Origin: Planctomycetota bacterium
GTDB lineage: Bacteria; Planctomycetota; UBA1135; GCA-002686595
Length of the DNA stretch: 64,000 bases
Direction of reading: 5' to 3'
NCBI GenBank assembly: GCA_016709875.1
Contig: JADJLZ010000001.1
Location: forward strand, 124,001 to 188,000
In this document: positions 17,819 to 26,790 of the stretch, in pieces
Position numbering within the stretch: the stretch's first letter is position 1
Layout: each line of letters opens with the position of its first letter
The notes under the pieces: generated by a model
Seen by the model: the letters and a program-made list of their open reading frames with translations, nothing else
Databases searched by the model: none
Told to the model about the DNA's origin: nothing
Made by a program: the position numbers and the translations under genes

Positions 17819-20173
17819 ATGAATCAACTCCGACTCGCACACTCGTCGACTTCCCGCTCCGGTATCGCGCTCCTCACGGCCCTGCTGATCCTGACGGCGA
17901 TGGGCATGCTCACGATGTGCCTGCTCTCGTCGGGCCTCTCGGGCTCGCAGGTCGCCATGCAGCAAGACGACGACTACCGCCTGCGCAGCGCAGCCGAGAG
18001 TGCTGGCAATCTCGCCGTCGAGAACCTCTGGTCCGCCTACCTGCGCGACAACGGCGGCGCAGCGGGTGACATCGGCAGCTTCCGTGGCTTCCTGGTGACG
18101 CAGGGCATCGCGGCCGGCGCGAACGGCGCCTTCGGCGCCGCGCTCGATTTCGCGCCGCGAGTCTCGCTGCCGCAGGCGCAGGGCGTGGACCACGCACTCA
18201 TCACGGCCCTCACCCTCACGCGCCGCGACCAGGGTTACAACACCGAACTCTTCTTCACCGTCACGGCAGCCACGCGGCGCGGCGAAGGCCACGTCCACGG
18301 CGGCAAGCAGCGCACGATGCAGCTGGTCTACAGCATCCAGCCCGAGGCTTTCGAGGGCTTCGACTACGCGATCCTCACGCGCAACGTGAACTGCATCTTC
18401 TGCCACACGAAGATCGACACCACCAAGCGCGCGTTCAACACCAACCCGGCGCTCGCCGGGACGTTCGCGCGCGCCAAGGTCGGCACGCTCGAAAGCATGG
18501 AGATCCGCAACGACGGCAAGAACGGCATCACCGACCAGGACGCCGACACGCTGCTGGCCGGGACGCTGTATGTGCGCGGCTCGGCCTACACCGGCTCGGC
18601 CAACGGAGCGACCGGCGTGCCGATCACGGACTGGACGCTGCAGTCGATGCGGTCGACCATTTTCGACAACCAGGGGCAGCTCATTCCCGACCTGTTGGGA
18701 AACCTGGTGCCCGAGTTCTTCTCCCCCGGCAGCCTGACGCAGCCGCTGGAGAACCTGTACCTCAACTACCCGCTCGACATGCAGCACATGATCGACGGCG
18801 TGCTGCCGGAGGACTTCCCCCCGCCCTTCGCGGACGACGGTGGCCTCGACCCCGCGACCGGGCTCGAGACGCCCTCGGGGGCGGGCAACAAGCGCATCGA
18901 TCCCAACGAGTTCTACGCTGCGTCGCTGAACGCGAGCGGCACGATCAGCGGCGGCGTGATCCAGGTACTCGCCGCGGGACAGACGATCACCACCGACGCG
19001 GCTTGGAGCAGCGCGACCAGCACCGGCAACACGCCCAGCCTGACGCCGGTGACGCACGGCAACGTGATCCTCACCGGCACGAACGCCAATCCGATCCTGA
19101 TCGACGGGACCGTGGCGATCGACGGCGACGTCGTGATCCAGGGCGTCGTGAAGGGCAAGGGCGTGATCCTCGCCAAGGGCAATCTCTACATGCCCGCGAG
19201 CGTCACCTACGCCGACGGCAAGACCTACCTGCCCGGCGACCTGCCGGGCACTCCTACAGGTCCGCGCACTTTCGGCGTGGCCCAGGACGGCACGCTGAAC
19301 GAGGTCGCCTACGCCGCCGGCGCAAACCTGATGATCGGCGACTTCCTCGCGCCCGGCGGCTCGGGCAACGGCAACAGGAACTCGAGCGGCCAGAACGCGA
19401 TCATCGACGGAACCAACGCCACCGACTTCAACTTCACCGTCTCGGAGCTCGTCAACTTCAACCGCACCGAATGGATGTACACGCAGCCGGTTCTCCCTGG
19501 CCAGGGTCAGAGCACGAGCAACCCGGCGAGCTGGACGGTCGTGAATCCCTTCTACAAGGGCGCTGACTACATCCCGCGCTTCTACCAGTTCGGCCCGGGT
19601 GACGCGATCCCGGTCTACAACAAGGGCAACAATCTCTACTTCGATCCGGCGAGCGCAACCTGGCGCGGCCCCGAGACGCCCTTCTCGTGGGACATGAACA
19701 TGATCTCGGTCTACAACCCGGCCGACACGAGCGTGCCCTTCCTCTACGACCAGGCGACCCTCGCGCCGAAGGCCACGATCCTGCAGATCACGCCCACCGG
19801 CGGCTGGCTCGCCGACCAGGTCTACGAGAACGCGACGAGCAACTGGGAGAACTCGCTCGCGCAGGGCACGCCCTTCAAGGTCGACGGCCTGATGTACACC
19901 AACAACGCGATCCTCGGCAGCATCCACCGCAACGCGAAGTTCGAGGGCGCGATGAACGTCAACGGCTCGATGATCTGCGCCGACCTCGGCCTGCTCGTCC
20001 CGGGCAAGCAGAGCGCGAACACGCAGGGCACGAGCGCGAACCTGCCCGGCTCGCCCTACAAGATCGGCTTGACGCTCAACTACGACGACCGCATCAAGGA
20101 CCTGCTCGACATCCCGAACCCCTTCGCGGTCAAGCTGCGCCGCATGCTCTGGGTGCCGCTGGGTGACCAGTGA
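17819..20173 (+). CDS. PilX-like exported protein with one CXXCH motif, copy 3
   Basis: The product is 784 aa. The N-terminus has a basic leader, RSGIALLTALLILTAMGML, and YRLRSAAESAGNLAVENLW. CIFCH is at residues 192-196 (nt 18392-18406). The middle beta repeats (IDGTVAIDGDVVIQGVVKGK, then GVILAKGNLYMPASVTYADG) and the end RRMLWVPLGDQ match copy 2 closely. Differences cluster in a short S/G/N-rich loop near residue 520. It is the last gene of the cluster, converging on trxB with a 21-bp gap. Role as for the other copies; duplication within this lineage is the simplest origin. Confidence 0.85.
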   Translation: MNQLRLAHSSTSRSGIALLTALLILTAMGMLTMCLLSSGLSGSQVAMQQDDDYRLRSAAESAGNLAVENLWSAYLRDNGGAAGDIGSFRGFLVTQGIAAGANGAFGAALDFAPRVSLPQAQGVDHALITALTLTRRDQGYNTELFFTVTAATRRGEGHVHGGKQRTMQLVYSIQPEAFEGFDYAILTRNVNCIFCHTKIDTTKRAFNTNPALAGTFARAKVGTLESMEIRNDGKNGITDQDADTLLAGTLYVRGSAYTGSANGATGVPITDWTLQSMRSTIFDNQGQLIPDLLGNLVPEFFSPGSLTQPLENLYLNYPLDMQHMIDGVLPEDFPPPFADDGGLDPATGLETPSGAGNKRIDPNEFYAASLNASGTISGGVIQVLAAGQTITTDAAWSSATSTGNTPSLTPVTHGNVILTGTNANPILIDGTVAIDGDVVIQGVVKGKGVILAKGNLYMPASVTYADGKTYLPGDLPGTPTGPRTFGVAQDGTLNEVAYAAGANLMIGDFLAPGGSGNGNRNSSGQNAIIDGTNATDFNFTVSELVNFNRTEWMYTQPVLPGQGQSTSNPASWTVVNPFYKGADYIPRFYQFGPGDAIPVYNKGNNLYFDPASATWRGPETPFSWDMNMISVYNPADTSVPFLYDQATLAPKATILQITPTGGWLADQVYENATSNWENSLAQGTPFKVDGLMYTNNAILGSIHRNAKFEGAMNVNGSMICADLGLLVPGKQSANTQGTSANLPGSPYKIGLTLNYDDRIKDLLDIPNPFAVKLRRMLWVPLGDQ

Positions 20174-20194
20174 GCACGCGGGCGCGGGACGGGC

Positions 20195-21136
20195 TCAGTG
20201 CCCGCCCTGCGCCTCGAGCCAGCGTTCGCAGTCGATCGCGGCCATGCAGCCCGAACCCGCGGCGGTGACCGCCTGGCGGTAGACCTTGTCGGTCACGTCG
20301 CCGCAGGCGAAGACGCCCTCGACGCTGGTGTAGGTGCTGCCCGGCTTGACCTTGATGTAGCCGACCTCGTCCATCTCGAGCTTGCCCCTGAAGACGTCGG
20401 AGTTCGGCTGGTGGCCGATCGCGACGAACACGCCGTCGCAGGCGAACTCGGTCTTGGCGCCGGTCTTGGTGTTCTCGAGCAGCACGCCGCGCACCTTGTT
20501 CTTGCCTTCGAGCGAGAGCACCTCGACCACGGCCTGGTTCAGGTGCCAGGCGATCTTGGGGTTCTTCTGCGCGCGTTCGAGCATGATCTTGCTGGCGCGG
20601 AAGTCCTCGCGGCGGTGCACGACCGTGACCTTGGCCGCGTGGCGCGTGAGGAAGTTCGCCTCCTCCATCGCCGTGTCGCCCCCGCCGATGATGATCACGT
20701 GCTTCCCCTTGAAGAAGGCGCCGTCGCAGGTGGCGCAGGCCGAGACACCGTGGCCCATCAGGCGCGACTCGCTCTCGATCCCGAGCAGCTTGGCGCTCGC
20801 GCCGGTCGAGATGATCAGGCTCTGCGCCTGGAAGGTGTCGAAGTCGCTCTTGATCGTGAAGGGACGCTTCGAGAGATCGACCTCGATGATCTGCTCGAAC
20901 TTGATCTCCGTGCCGAAGCGCTGCGCCTGGGCCAGGAAGTCCTCCATCATCTTCGGGCCCATGACGCCCTCGGGATAGCCGGGGTAGTTCTCGACGTCGG
21001 TGGTGATCGTCAGCTGGCCGCCGGGCTGCATGCCCTGGAAGAGCAGCGGCTTGAGGTTGGCGCGGGCGCTGTAGATGGCCGCCGTGTAGCCGGCGGGGCC
21101 GGAGCCGATGATGATCACGTCGCGCACGTCGCTCAT
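20195..21136 (-). CDS. trxB: thioredoxin-disulfide reductase
   Basis: The product is 313 aa, the normal length of low-molecular-weight TrxB. FAD-binding GSGPAGYTAAIY is at about residues 11-22, the redox-active pair C134-A-T-C137 lies in SACATCDGAFF, the NADPH-binding GGGDTAMEEA follows, and the C-terminal FAD motif is GVFACGDV. The enzyme uses NADPH to reduce thioredoxin in the cytoplasm. It is a single gene, transcribed away from the inositol-phosphatase-like gene across a 143-bp intergenic region that probably holds both promoters. Confidence 0.96.
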   Translation of the reverse strand: MSDVRDVIIIGSGPAGYTAAIYSARANLKPLLFQGMQPGGQLTITTDVENYPGYPEGVMGPKMMEDFLAQAQRFGTEIKFEQIIEVDLSKRPFTIKSDFDTFQAQSLIISTGASAKLLGIESESRLMGHGVSACATCDGAFFKGKHVIIIGGGDTAMEEANFLTRHAAKVTVVHRREDFRASKIMLERAQKNPKIAWHLNQAVVEVLSLEGKNKVRGVLLENTKTGAKTEFACDGVFVAIGHQPNSDVFRGKLEMDEVGYIKVKPGSTYTSVEGVFACGDVTDKVYRQAVTAAGSGCMAAIDCERWLEAQGGH

Positions 21137-21279
21137 GGGGATCGGAGGAGCTTGGGTGTCGGGGGAAAAGGGTGCGCAGTGTAGGCCGCACGCGCCCGGA
21201 GTCCACCCCGGCCGGGGTGCGGATCAGGGTCGCGCATTGACCGGCGCGCCCGGGAAGGGCAAAAGGGGGGCGGCACTGC

Positions 21280-22317
21280 ATGGACGCGACCTCCTCCGAA
21301 CTCCTCGACCACTGGATCCTGCCGCTCTTCGACCTGTGCGAGCGCATGCGCGGCGCTGCACGCGGAGCGCTGCTCGCGGCGCGCAGGAGCGGCGATTTCT
21401 CGAGCGTCGCGCGCGAGGTGGGCCAGGGCGCGGGCGACACGAGCTACGGCCTGGACCGCGCGACCGAGACCGCGCTCACGGAGTGGTTCCACGAGGTCGC
21501 GCGCGTGCAGCCGCTCTCGCTGCTCTCCGAGGAGACCGGCTGGCGCCACCTGGGCCCCGGCCCCGACGGCGTGCGCCAGCTCGCAGGCTTCGACCACGGT
21601 GGCCCGCGCATCGTCGTCGATCCGGTCGACGGCACGCGCAACCTGATGACGGACCTGCGCCCGGCTTGGAGTGTCGTCGGCCTCGCCGGACCCGGCGCGG
21701 GGATCCCGCGCCAGCGCGAGGTGCTCTTCGGCCTGCTCTCGGAGATCCCCGACACGCGCGCGGCGAGTTATCGGCGCCTGTCCGCGACGCGTGGCGCCGC
21801 GTGCCACTTCGAGGAGCGCACCTTCTTCAAGGGCGGTCCGATCGTGAAGCCGCTCAACCTGGGCACCGGCACGGACGATCGCGCGGACCACGGCTACTTC
21901 CCCTTCTTCAAGTACATGGCCGACATGCGGCCGCAGATCGCGCAGATCGAGGCGCGCTTCCTCGAGCGACTCGAGCGCGAGCTGGGCGCGGACCCGCGCA
22001 ATTGCTGGGACGACCAGTACATCTGCAACGGCGGACAGCTCGCGCTGCTCTCGCTGGGCACCTACCGCATGCTGGCCGACCTGCGCGCGTTCCTCGCGCA
22101 ACGCCGAGGCAAGCCGACGCTCACGACCAAGCCCTACGACATCTGCGGCGCGCTGGTGTGCGCGCGCGCCGCCGGCTGCGTGGTGACCGCGGTCGACGGC
22201 AGCGAGCTCGATTTCCCGCTCGACGTCAGCACGCCGGTCTCCTGGGTCGGCTGGGTGAACGAGGCGACCCGCGCGCGCCTCGCGCCGCACCTCGCGGCCG
22301 CGATCGCCGCCAGCTAG
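21280..22317 (+). CDS. inositol monophosphatase/FBPase-superfamily phosphatase
   Basis: The product is 345 aa. The metal-binding set of this superfamily is present: LLSEETG (Glu84/85), DPVDGTRNL (Asp114, Asp117) and the late motif YDICGALVCARAAGCVVTAVDG, which corresponds to WD..AG. in inositol phosphatases. It has an insertion of about 80 residues between the second and third motifs and lacks the usual WDxAA, so the substrate may not be inositol phosphate. Candidates are bisphosphate nucleotides, sugar phosphates or phosphoinositide-like lipids. Soluble, cytoplasmic. It converges with the ABC permease gene (6-bp gap). Confidence 0.85.
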   Translation: MDATSSELLDHWILPLFDLCERMRGAARGALLAARRSGDFSSVAREVGQGAGDTSYGLDRATETALTEWFHEVARVQPLSLLSEETGWRHLGPGPDGVRQLAGFDHGGPRIVVDPVDGTRNLMTDLRPAWSVVGLAGPGAGIPRQREVLFGLLSEIPDTRAASYRRLSATRGAACHFEERTFFKGGPIVKPLNLGTGTDDRADHGYFPFFKYMADMRPQIAQIEARFLERLERELGADPRNCWDDQYICNGGQLALLSLGTYRMLADLRAFLAQRRGKPTLTTKPYDICGALVCARAAGCVVTAVDGSELDFPLDVSTPVSWVGWVNEATRARLAPHLAAAIAAS

Positions 22318-22323
22318 GCGCGC

Positions 22324-24024
22324 TCAACCGCGGTCGCGCGCGACGTCGAAGCGGCGCAGGATCCAGCCGCCCGCGAACACGAGCGCCACGTCGAGCGCGA
22401 AGAGCACGCCCCAGGCGTAGCCGATCGCGATCGCGCGCGCGAGACCCTCTTCGAGGCCCAGGCCGTCGGCCGTGTACATGAGGCCGACCGCCGGCCCGCC
22501 TGCGAGCGCGAGCACCCCGCCCAGCAGCGTCAGGCGCAGCATCATCAGCAGCAGCGAGCGGCCCATGTGCTGCAGCGCGCCTTCCTGGCCGGGCGTGAAG
22601 CGCACCGGCGAGTACAGGTACACGGCGTTGTCCACCGCGAGCCAGGCGAAGGTGACCAGCGGCTGGAACAGCAGCACGGCGACGATCGCGGTGTGGAAGC
22701 CCAGCAGCGCCGAGCGGACCAGGATCGCGGCGGCGAGCAGCGCGCTGATCAGCAGAACCTCGGGCAGCAGCGTCGCGAGGAAGATGCGCGAGGATGCGAC
22801 CGGCCAGGTCTTCACGAGGTCCATCAGCTCAAGGTCCTGGCGGAAGTCGAAGCGCAAGCCGGCGGAGAGGTACATGCTCCCCACCGCCGCGATCATCACC
22901 GCGCCGAAGAGCTCCACATCGGGACCCTCCATGTGCATCAACAGCGGGAAGCCGACCGCGACGAAGGCGACCACCAGCACGGAGAAGAGCAGCGTGCCGC
23001 GCGCCTTGCGCAGCATCGCCACGAACTTGATCCAGGCGATCGCGCCGAAGGGGCCGCGGCCCAGGAGCCAGGGCACGCGCCAGGTGAGCGCGAGCTTCTC
23101 GGCCTTCGAGCCGCCCACGCCCGCCCCGCCGCGGCGCAGCCGCTGCAGCCGCCGCGCGATGTCGGCCGAGGTCGCGAGCGAGAGCTCGCGGAAGTCCACC
23201 GGCAGGCGCGCCGTGAGCTCGAAACTCGCGGCCCAGATCGCCGCGCACAGACCGAACCACTGCAGGAACTCGCCCGCGGTCTCGGCATTGATCGCGCGCA
23301 CCCAGGGCTGGACGGGCAGGATCAGCGCCTGCACCAGGCCGGACTGGAACCAGGCCTGCGCCTGGATCGGGCCGGCCTCGGAGCCGGGCAGCAACTCGCT
23401 CAGGGCCTCGTCCTGGCCGGTCGCGAGGTACACGACGATCAACACCAGGCCGAAAGCGCCGACCACCGAGAGCGTGCGCGTCGGCAGCTTGCTGGCCAGC
23501 CGCGCCCAGCGGTTCTCCGCGTCGCCGAGCAGGATCGCGGTCGCCTGGCCGAGGATCGGCAGGAACATCAGCAGCGCGAAGGTCCCGAGGAAAGCGTACG
23601 TCGGGTTCGGCAGCCGCCGCGCCGCGCCGAAGCCCACGACGACACCCGCGATCAGCGAGCGCAGCAGGTTCGTGAGCATGCGGTAGCGCACGAGATCGCT
23701 GCGCGAGACCGGCGCGCTGAAGGCGAGCTCGATCTCCTGGCGCGGCAAGTACAGGCCGCGGTGGTTGAAGGAGCCGATCAGCGTCAGCGCCGACATGACC
23801 AGGATCACCAGGCTGGTCCAGGCCAGGTTCGCCTCGGGGTCGGAGAGGCGCGCCCCCCCCAGGCGCGGCAGGAACAGGAAGTAGCCGGTCCATGCAAGCA
23901 GCAGCACGACGCCGACGAGCAGGAAGATCCAGTTGCGCGGCGAGCGCAGGCGCCGCACCTGCGCGCGCACAGCACCGCGCAGCTTGAGCCGCAAGAGCAG
24001 ACGCAGCGCGGGCGGGCCGAACAT
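22324..24024 (-). CDS. ABC-2-type exporter permease
   Basis: The product is 566 aa with about ten to twelve hydrophobic segments in two clusters (roughly residues 30-300 and 350-560) separated by a charged cytoplasmic part with GGAGVGGSKAEK. It resembles the putative ABC exporter permease family of Gram-negative bacteria and planctomycetes. It follows the ATPase gene by only 4 bp, so the two form one transporter in the cytoplasmic membrane. The cargo is unknown. Length is larger than simple ABC-2 permeases, suggesting that two permease halves are joined. Confidence 0.8.
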   Translation of the reverse strand: MFGPPALRLLLRLKLRGAVRAQVRRLRSPRNWIFLLVGVVLLLAWTGYFLFLPRLGGARLSDPEANLAWTSLVILVMSALTLIGSFNHRGLYLPRQEIELAFSAPVSRSDLVRYRMLTNLLRSLIAGVVVGFGAARRLPNPTYAFLGTFALLMFLPILGQATAILLGDAENRWARLASKLPTRTLSVVGAFGLVLIVVYLATGQDEALSELLPGSEAGPIQAQAWFQSGLVQALILPVQPWVRAINAETAGEFLQWFGLCAAIWAASFELTARLPVDFRELSLATSADIARRLQRLRRGGAGVGGSKAEKLALTWRVPWLLGRGPFGAIAWIKFVAMLRKARGTLLFSVLVVAFVAVGFPLLMHMEGPDVELFGAVMIAAVGSMYLSAGLRFDFRQDLELMDLVKTWPVASSRIFLATLLPEVLLISALLAAAILVRSALLGFHTAIVAVLLFQPLVTFAWLAVDNAVYLYSPVRFTPGQEGALQHMGRSLLLMMLRLTLLGGVLALAGGPAVGLMYTADGLGLEEGLARAIAIGYAWGVLFALDVALVFAGGWILRRFDVARDRG

Positions 24025-24028
24025 CTGC

Positions 24029-24760
24029 TCAGCCTTCAGCGGATTCCGGCGCGGGGTGCGTGACCGCGAAGAAGATCTCCTCGAGGCTCGAGCCCGCGGG
24101 CGACTGCAGCCCCGCGCGCGCCTCTTCGAGCGTGCCCGCGAAGACCTTGCGCCCGCGGTCGAGGATCAGGATGCGGTGCGCGAGCTCCTCGATCAGCTCG
24201 AGCAGGTGCGAGGAGAGCACCACCGCGGTCCCGCGCGAGGCGAGCTCCTGGATGGCCGTCTTGGCCGAGCGGATGCCGCGCGGATCGAGCCCCGAGAGCG
24301 GCTCGTCCATCAGCACCACCGCCGGCTCGTGCAACCAGGCGCAGGCGAAGGCGAGCTTTTGGCGCATGCCGCGCGAGAGCTCACCGCCCAGTGCGTCGCG
24401 CTTGTGCGCCAGCTCGAAACGCGCGAGCAGTTCGCCCGCGCGCGGCTCCCAGTCCTCGACGCCGTAGAGCGCCGCGGTGAAGCGCAGGTGCTCGTGGACG
24501 GTCAGGCTGTCGAAGGGCTGCGGGTCGTCGGGGATCCAGGCCAGCGCCTGCTTGGCCGCGCGCTCCTCGCGCGCGAGGTCGTGGCCCGCGATGCGCACGC
24601 TGCCCTGCTGCAGCGGCAGGATCCCGACGATCGAGCGCAGCGTGGTCGTCTTCCCGGCCCCGTTGGGACCGACCAGACCCAGGATCTCGCCGCGCGCGGC
24701 GTGGAAGCCGAGCTCTGCCACCGCGGGCGTGCGCTCGTAGGTCTTCGTGAGCGCCTCCAC
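24029..24760 (-). CDS. ABC transporter ATP-binding protein
   Basis: The product is 243 aa. Walker A is GPNGAGKTT, the signature LSRGMRQKL (usual LSGGM.Q) and Walker B VVLMDEPLSGLDP, with the H-loop in LSSHLLE. It belongs to the CcmA/NatA-like exporter ATPases. The start is the GTG at 24760: an in-frame TGA lies 57 bp upstream and no other good start occurs between. It energises the permease encoded 4 bp downstream. Confidence 0.93.
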   Translation of the reverse strand: MEALTKTYERTPAVAELGFHAARGEILGLVGPNGAGKTTTLRSIVGILPLQQGSVRIAGHDLAREERAAKQALAWIPDDPQPFDSLTVHEHLRFTAALYGVEDWEPRAGELLARFELAHKRDALGGELSRGMRQKLAFACAWLHEPAVVLMDEPLSGLDPRGIRSAKTAIQELASRGTAVVLSSHLLELIEELAHRILILDRGRKVFAGTLEEARAGLQSPAGSSLEEIFFAVTHPAPESAEG

Positions 24761-24894
24761 TTCGAGCGGATGCGCGCTGGAGACGAGTGTGGAGGAGGAG
24801 GGGCCCAGTTTCGCTCACGGGATGCGCGCTGTGGAACGGGGGATTAGAACCGCTCCGGGGACTCGGCTCCAGTACGCAGACGCTGCCAGTCGGC

Positions 24895-25893
24895 TCACAT
24901 CAGCGTGATCGTGCGCTTGCCCAGGCCGAGAACCATCGCGGCGAGCCCCTGGGAGAGGCGCGCCATGCGCGGGTAGTCGAGGATCGTCGGGAGGTCCGCA
25001 TGGGTGCCTACGACGGGATTGCGCAGCGTGCCGGTGTCGGTCACACGCAGGGCCGGATAGCCCGAATCGCGCAGCGCGCCGTCGTCGAACTCGGAGATGA
25101 AGCCGAAGCTGCTCGGCAGGCTGATGGCCTCCGAGGGAAACTTGCAAGCCGCGCGGAACTGCTCGACGGCGTGGTCCATCGCGCCGCGCGTGCCCCAGTC
25201 CCCCACGAAGGCCACGAAGTCGCCGCGGGCGGGGAATGAGAACTCGAACGGGAAGGGAATCGACTGCGTGCCCTCCGCGTCGCAGAACACGCCCAGCGAG
25301 TCGAAGCAGAAGGCCACGGCCACCTTCTCGTGGCGCGAGTGCAGGCGGTTCGCGTAGGCCGCGGCGGTCGAGCCTTCGGTGCCCCCCAGCGGAGCCGCTC
25401 CGCCGCTCCAGAACACGACGCGCAGCGTGCGGTCGCAGCCCACCGAGAGCGTGCGCAGCATCTCGAGCAGCACGGCCACGCCGCTCGCGTTGTCGTCCGC
25501 GCCGGGCGAGCCGGCCGCGCTGTCGAGGTGGGCCGTGAGCAGGATCGTCTCGCGCCCGAGCCCGCGGCCGGGGACCACGACCTCGAAGGCCTTGCCCAGG
25601 TTGCCCGAGGCCTCGAGCGGGAATTCGACCGCGTTGACTCCGATGCGCGTGAACTCGCGCTGCAAGTAGCGGTCGATGTCGTCCTGCGAGCCCGGCGCGT
25701 GGGCTCCGCGCGGACCGATGTCCTGCGAGAGGGTCTGGACGGTGGCCTCGATACGGTCGGCCGCCTCCTGTTCCTCACTCGTGATCGGCCCGCCGGGTCC
25801 GTGGAAACTCTCGAGCGGCGCCCCGCTCGAATAGAGCAGCACGAGCCAGATCGAACCGAGCAGGACGACGACGCCGAAGATGTAGCTTTTCAC
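24895..25893 (-). CDS. membrane-anchored M28-like peptidase, apparently degenerate
   Basis: The product is 332 aa from the GTG at 25893, chosen because an AGAGG site lies six bases upstream. One membrane anchor (about residues 4-20) precedes an M28 domain. Zinc-site elements HLDS (122-125) and GADDNASG (131-138) are intact. The usual catalytic NEE of this subfamily is replaced: VVFWSGGAAPLGGTEGS has no adjacent Glu pair. The SDH motif is replaced by SEFDD, while the last His is kept in VGTHADLPTILDY. These changes suggest lost or altered activity; the alignment is by eye. It diverges from the GDPD gene. Confidence 0.8.
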   Translation of the reverse strand: MKSYIFGVVVLLGSIWLVLLYSSGAPLESFHGPGGPITSEEQEAADRIEATVQTLSQDIGPRGAHAPGSQDDIDRYLQREFTRIGVNAVEFPLEASGNLGKAFEVVVPGRGLGRETILLTAHLDSAAGSPGADDNASGVAVLLEMLRTLSVGCDRTLRVVFWSGGAAPLGGTEGSTAAAYANRLHSRHEKVAVAFCFDSLGVFCDAEGTQSIPFPFEFSFPARGDFVAFVGDWGTRGAMDHAVEQFRAACKFPSEAISLPSSFGFISEFDDGALRDSGYPALRVTDTGTLRNPVVGTHADLPTILDYPRMARLSQGLAAMVLGLGKRTITLM

Positions 25894-25899
25894 GGGGAA

Positions 25900-25904
25900 C
25901 CTCT
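25900..25904 (-). promoter_or_regulatory. ribosome binding site deciding the start of the M28-like gene
   Basis: AGAGG stands six bases before the GTG at 25893, while the longer in-frame ATG at 26013 has no such site and would place a non-membrane leader before the anchor. This supports the shorter start. Confidence 0.6.
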
Positions 25905-26043
25905 GGGACTCTCTGCATCGGAGCTTTCGACACGCCACACGTGCGACTTGACCCCGGAAGGAAATTCCCTGCGCGAGCGCCCGGGTACGCCCGACAGGCG
26001 CGTTGCAAAGCACGTCGGAGCATGCCTAGGCTGCTTGCCAAGG

Positions 26044-26790
26044 ATGCCTACACCGACGCTCGTCGCCCACCGCGGGCTCGCCGCACGCTGCCCCGAGAAC
26101 ACCCTCCCCTCGCTCGAGCAGGCACTGCAGGAGGGAGCCGAGTGGATCGAGCTCGACGTGCAGCTCTCCGCCGACCTGGTCCCGCTGCTGTTCCACGACC
26201 GCACGCTCGAGCGCATGTGCGGCGCGCCCGGCGCGATCCACGAGCACAGCTCCGAGGAACTCGCGCGGCTCTCCTGCTGCGAGCGCGGACGCTTCGGCGA
26301 GCGCTTCGCCGGTACGCGCATCGCGCGCGTCGCGGAACTCGCGCAGCTGCTCGAGCGCCACCCTGGTGCACGCGCCTTCGTCGAGATCAAGCGCGTCGCG
26401 CTCGAGCGCTTCGGATCCGAGCGCGTGCTCGCGCGCACGCTCGAGCCGCTGCGTGCGGTCGCGCAGCGCTGCGTGCTGATCAGCTTCTCGCTCGACTTCC
26501 TGGAGTACGCGCGCGCGCACTGCGCGCTGCCGCTGGGCGCGGTGTTCGACCGCTGGGAGGAGCGCCTCGCGCCGCAGGTCGCGCGCATCGCGCCCGAGTT
26601 CATCTTTTGCGACCTCGAGGGCCTGCCGGCGCAGGGCCGCCTCGAGCACGCGGGCGCACGCATCGCGATCTACGAGGTGGACGACGCGCGGATCGCGCGC
26701 GCGCTGGCCGAGCGCGGAGTCGAGTTCGTCGAGAGTTTCGAGGTCGCGGGCCTCGCCGCGGCGCTGCGCGAAGGCGGCCCCGCCCGATGA
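26044..26790 (+). CDS. glycerophosphodiester phosphodiesterase
   Basis: The product is 248 aa. AHRGLAARCPENT (residues 8-20) holds the catalytic HR..EN of the GDPD family; WIELDVQLSADLVPLLFHD gives the metal-binding E-x-D and the catalytic H. FVEIKR follows and the end shows IYEVDDARIARAL. It hydrolyses glycerophosphodiesters to glycerol-3-phosphate and an alcohol. No signal peptide is present, so it acts in the cytoplasm. It overlaps glpD by 4 bp (ATGA), which fits a pathway in which its product is oxidised by GlpD. Confidence 0.93.
   Translation: MPTPTLVAHRGLAARCPENTLPSLEQALQEGAEWIELDVQLSADLVPLLFHDRTLERMCGAPGAIHEHSSEELARLSCCERGRFGERFAGTRIARVAELAQLLERHPGARAFVEIKRVALERFGSERVLARTLEPLRAVAQRCVLISFSLDFLEYARAHCALPLGAVFDRWEERLAPQVARIAPEFIFCDLEGLPAQGRLEHAGARIAIYEVDDARIARALAERGVEFVESFEVAGLAAALREGGPAR

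Noticed and set aside
12624..20173. CRISPR-like or short tandem repeat array
   Set aside because: The repetition is of whole genes; no short regularly spaced repeats were seen.
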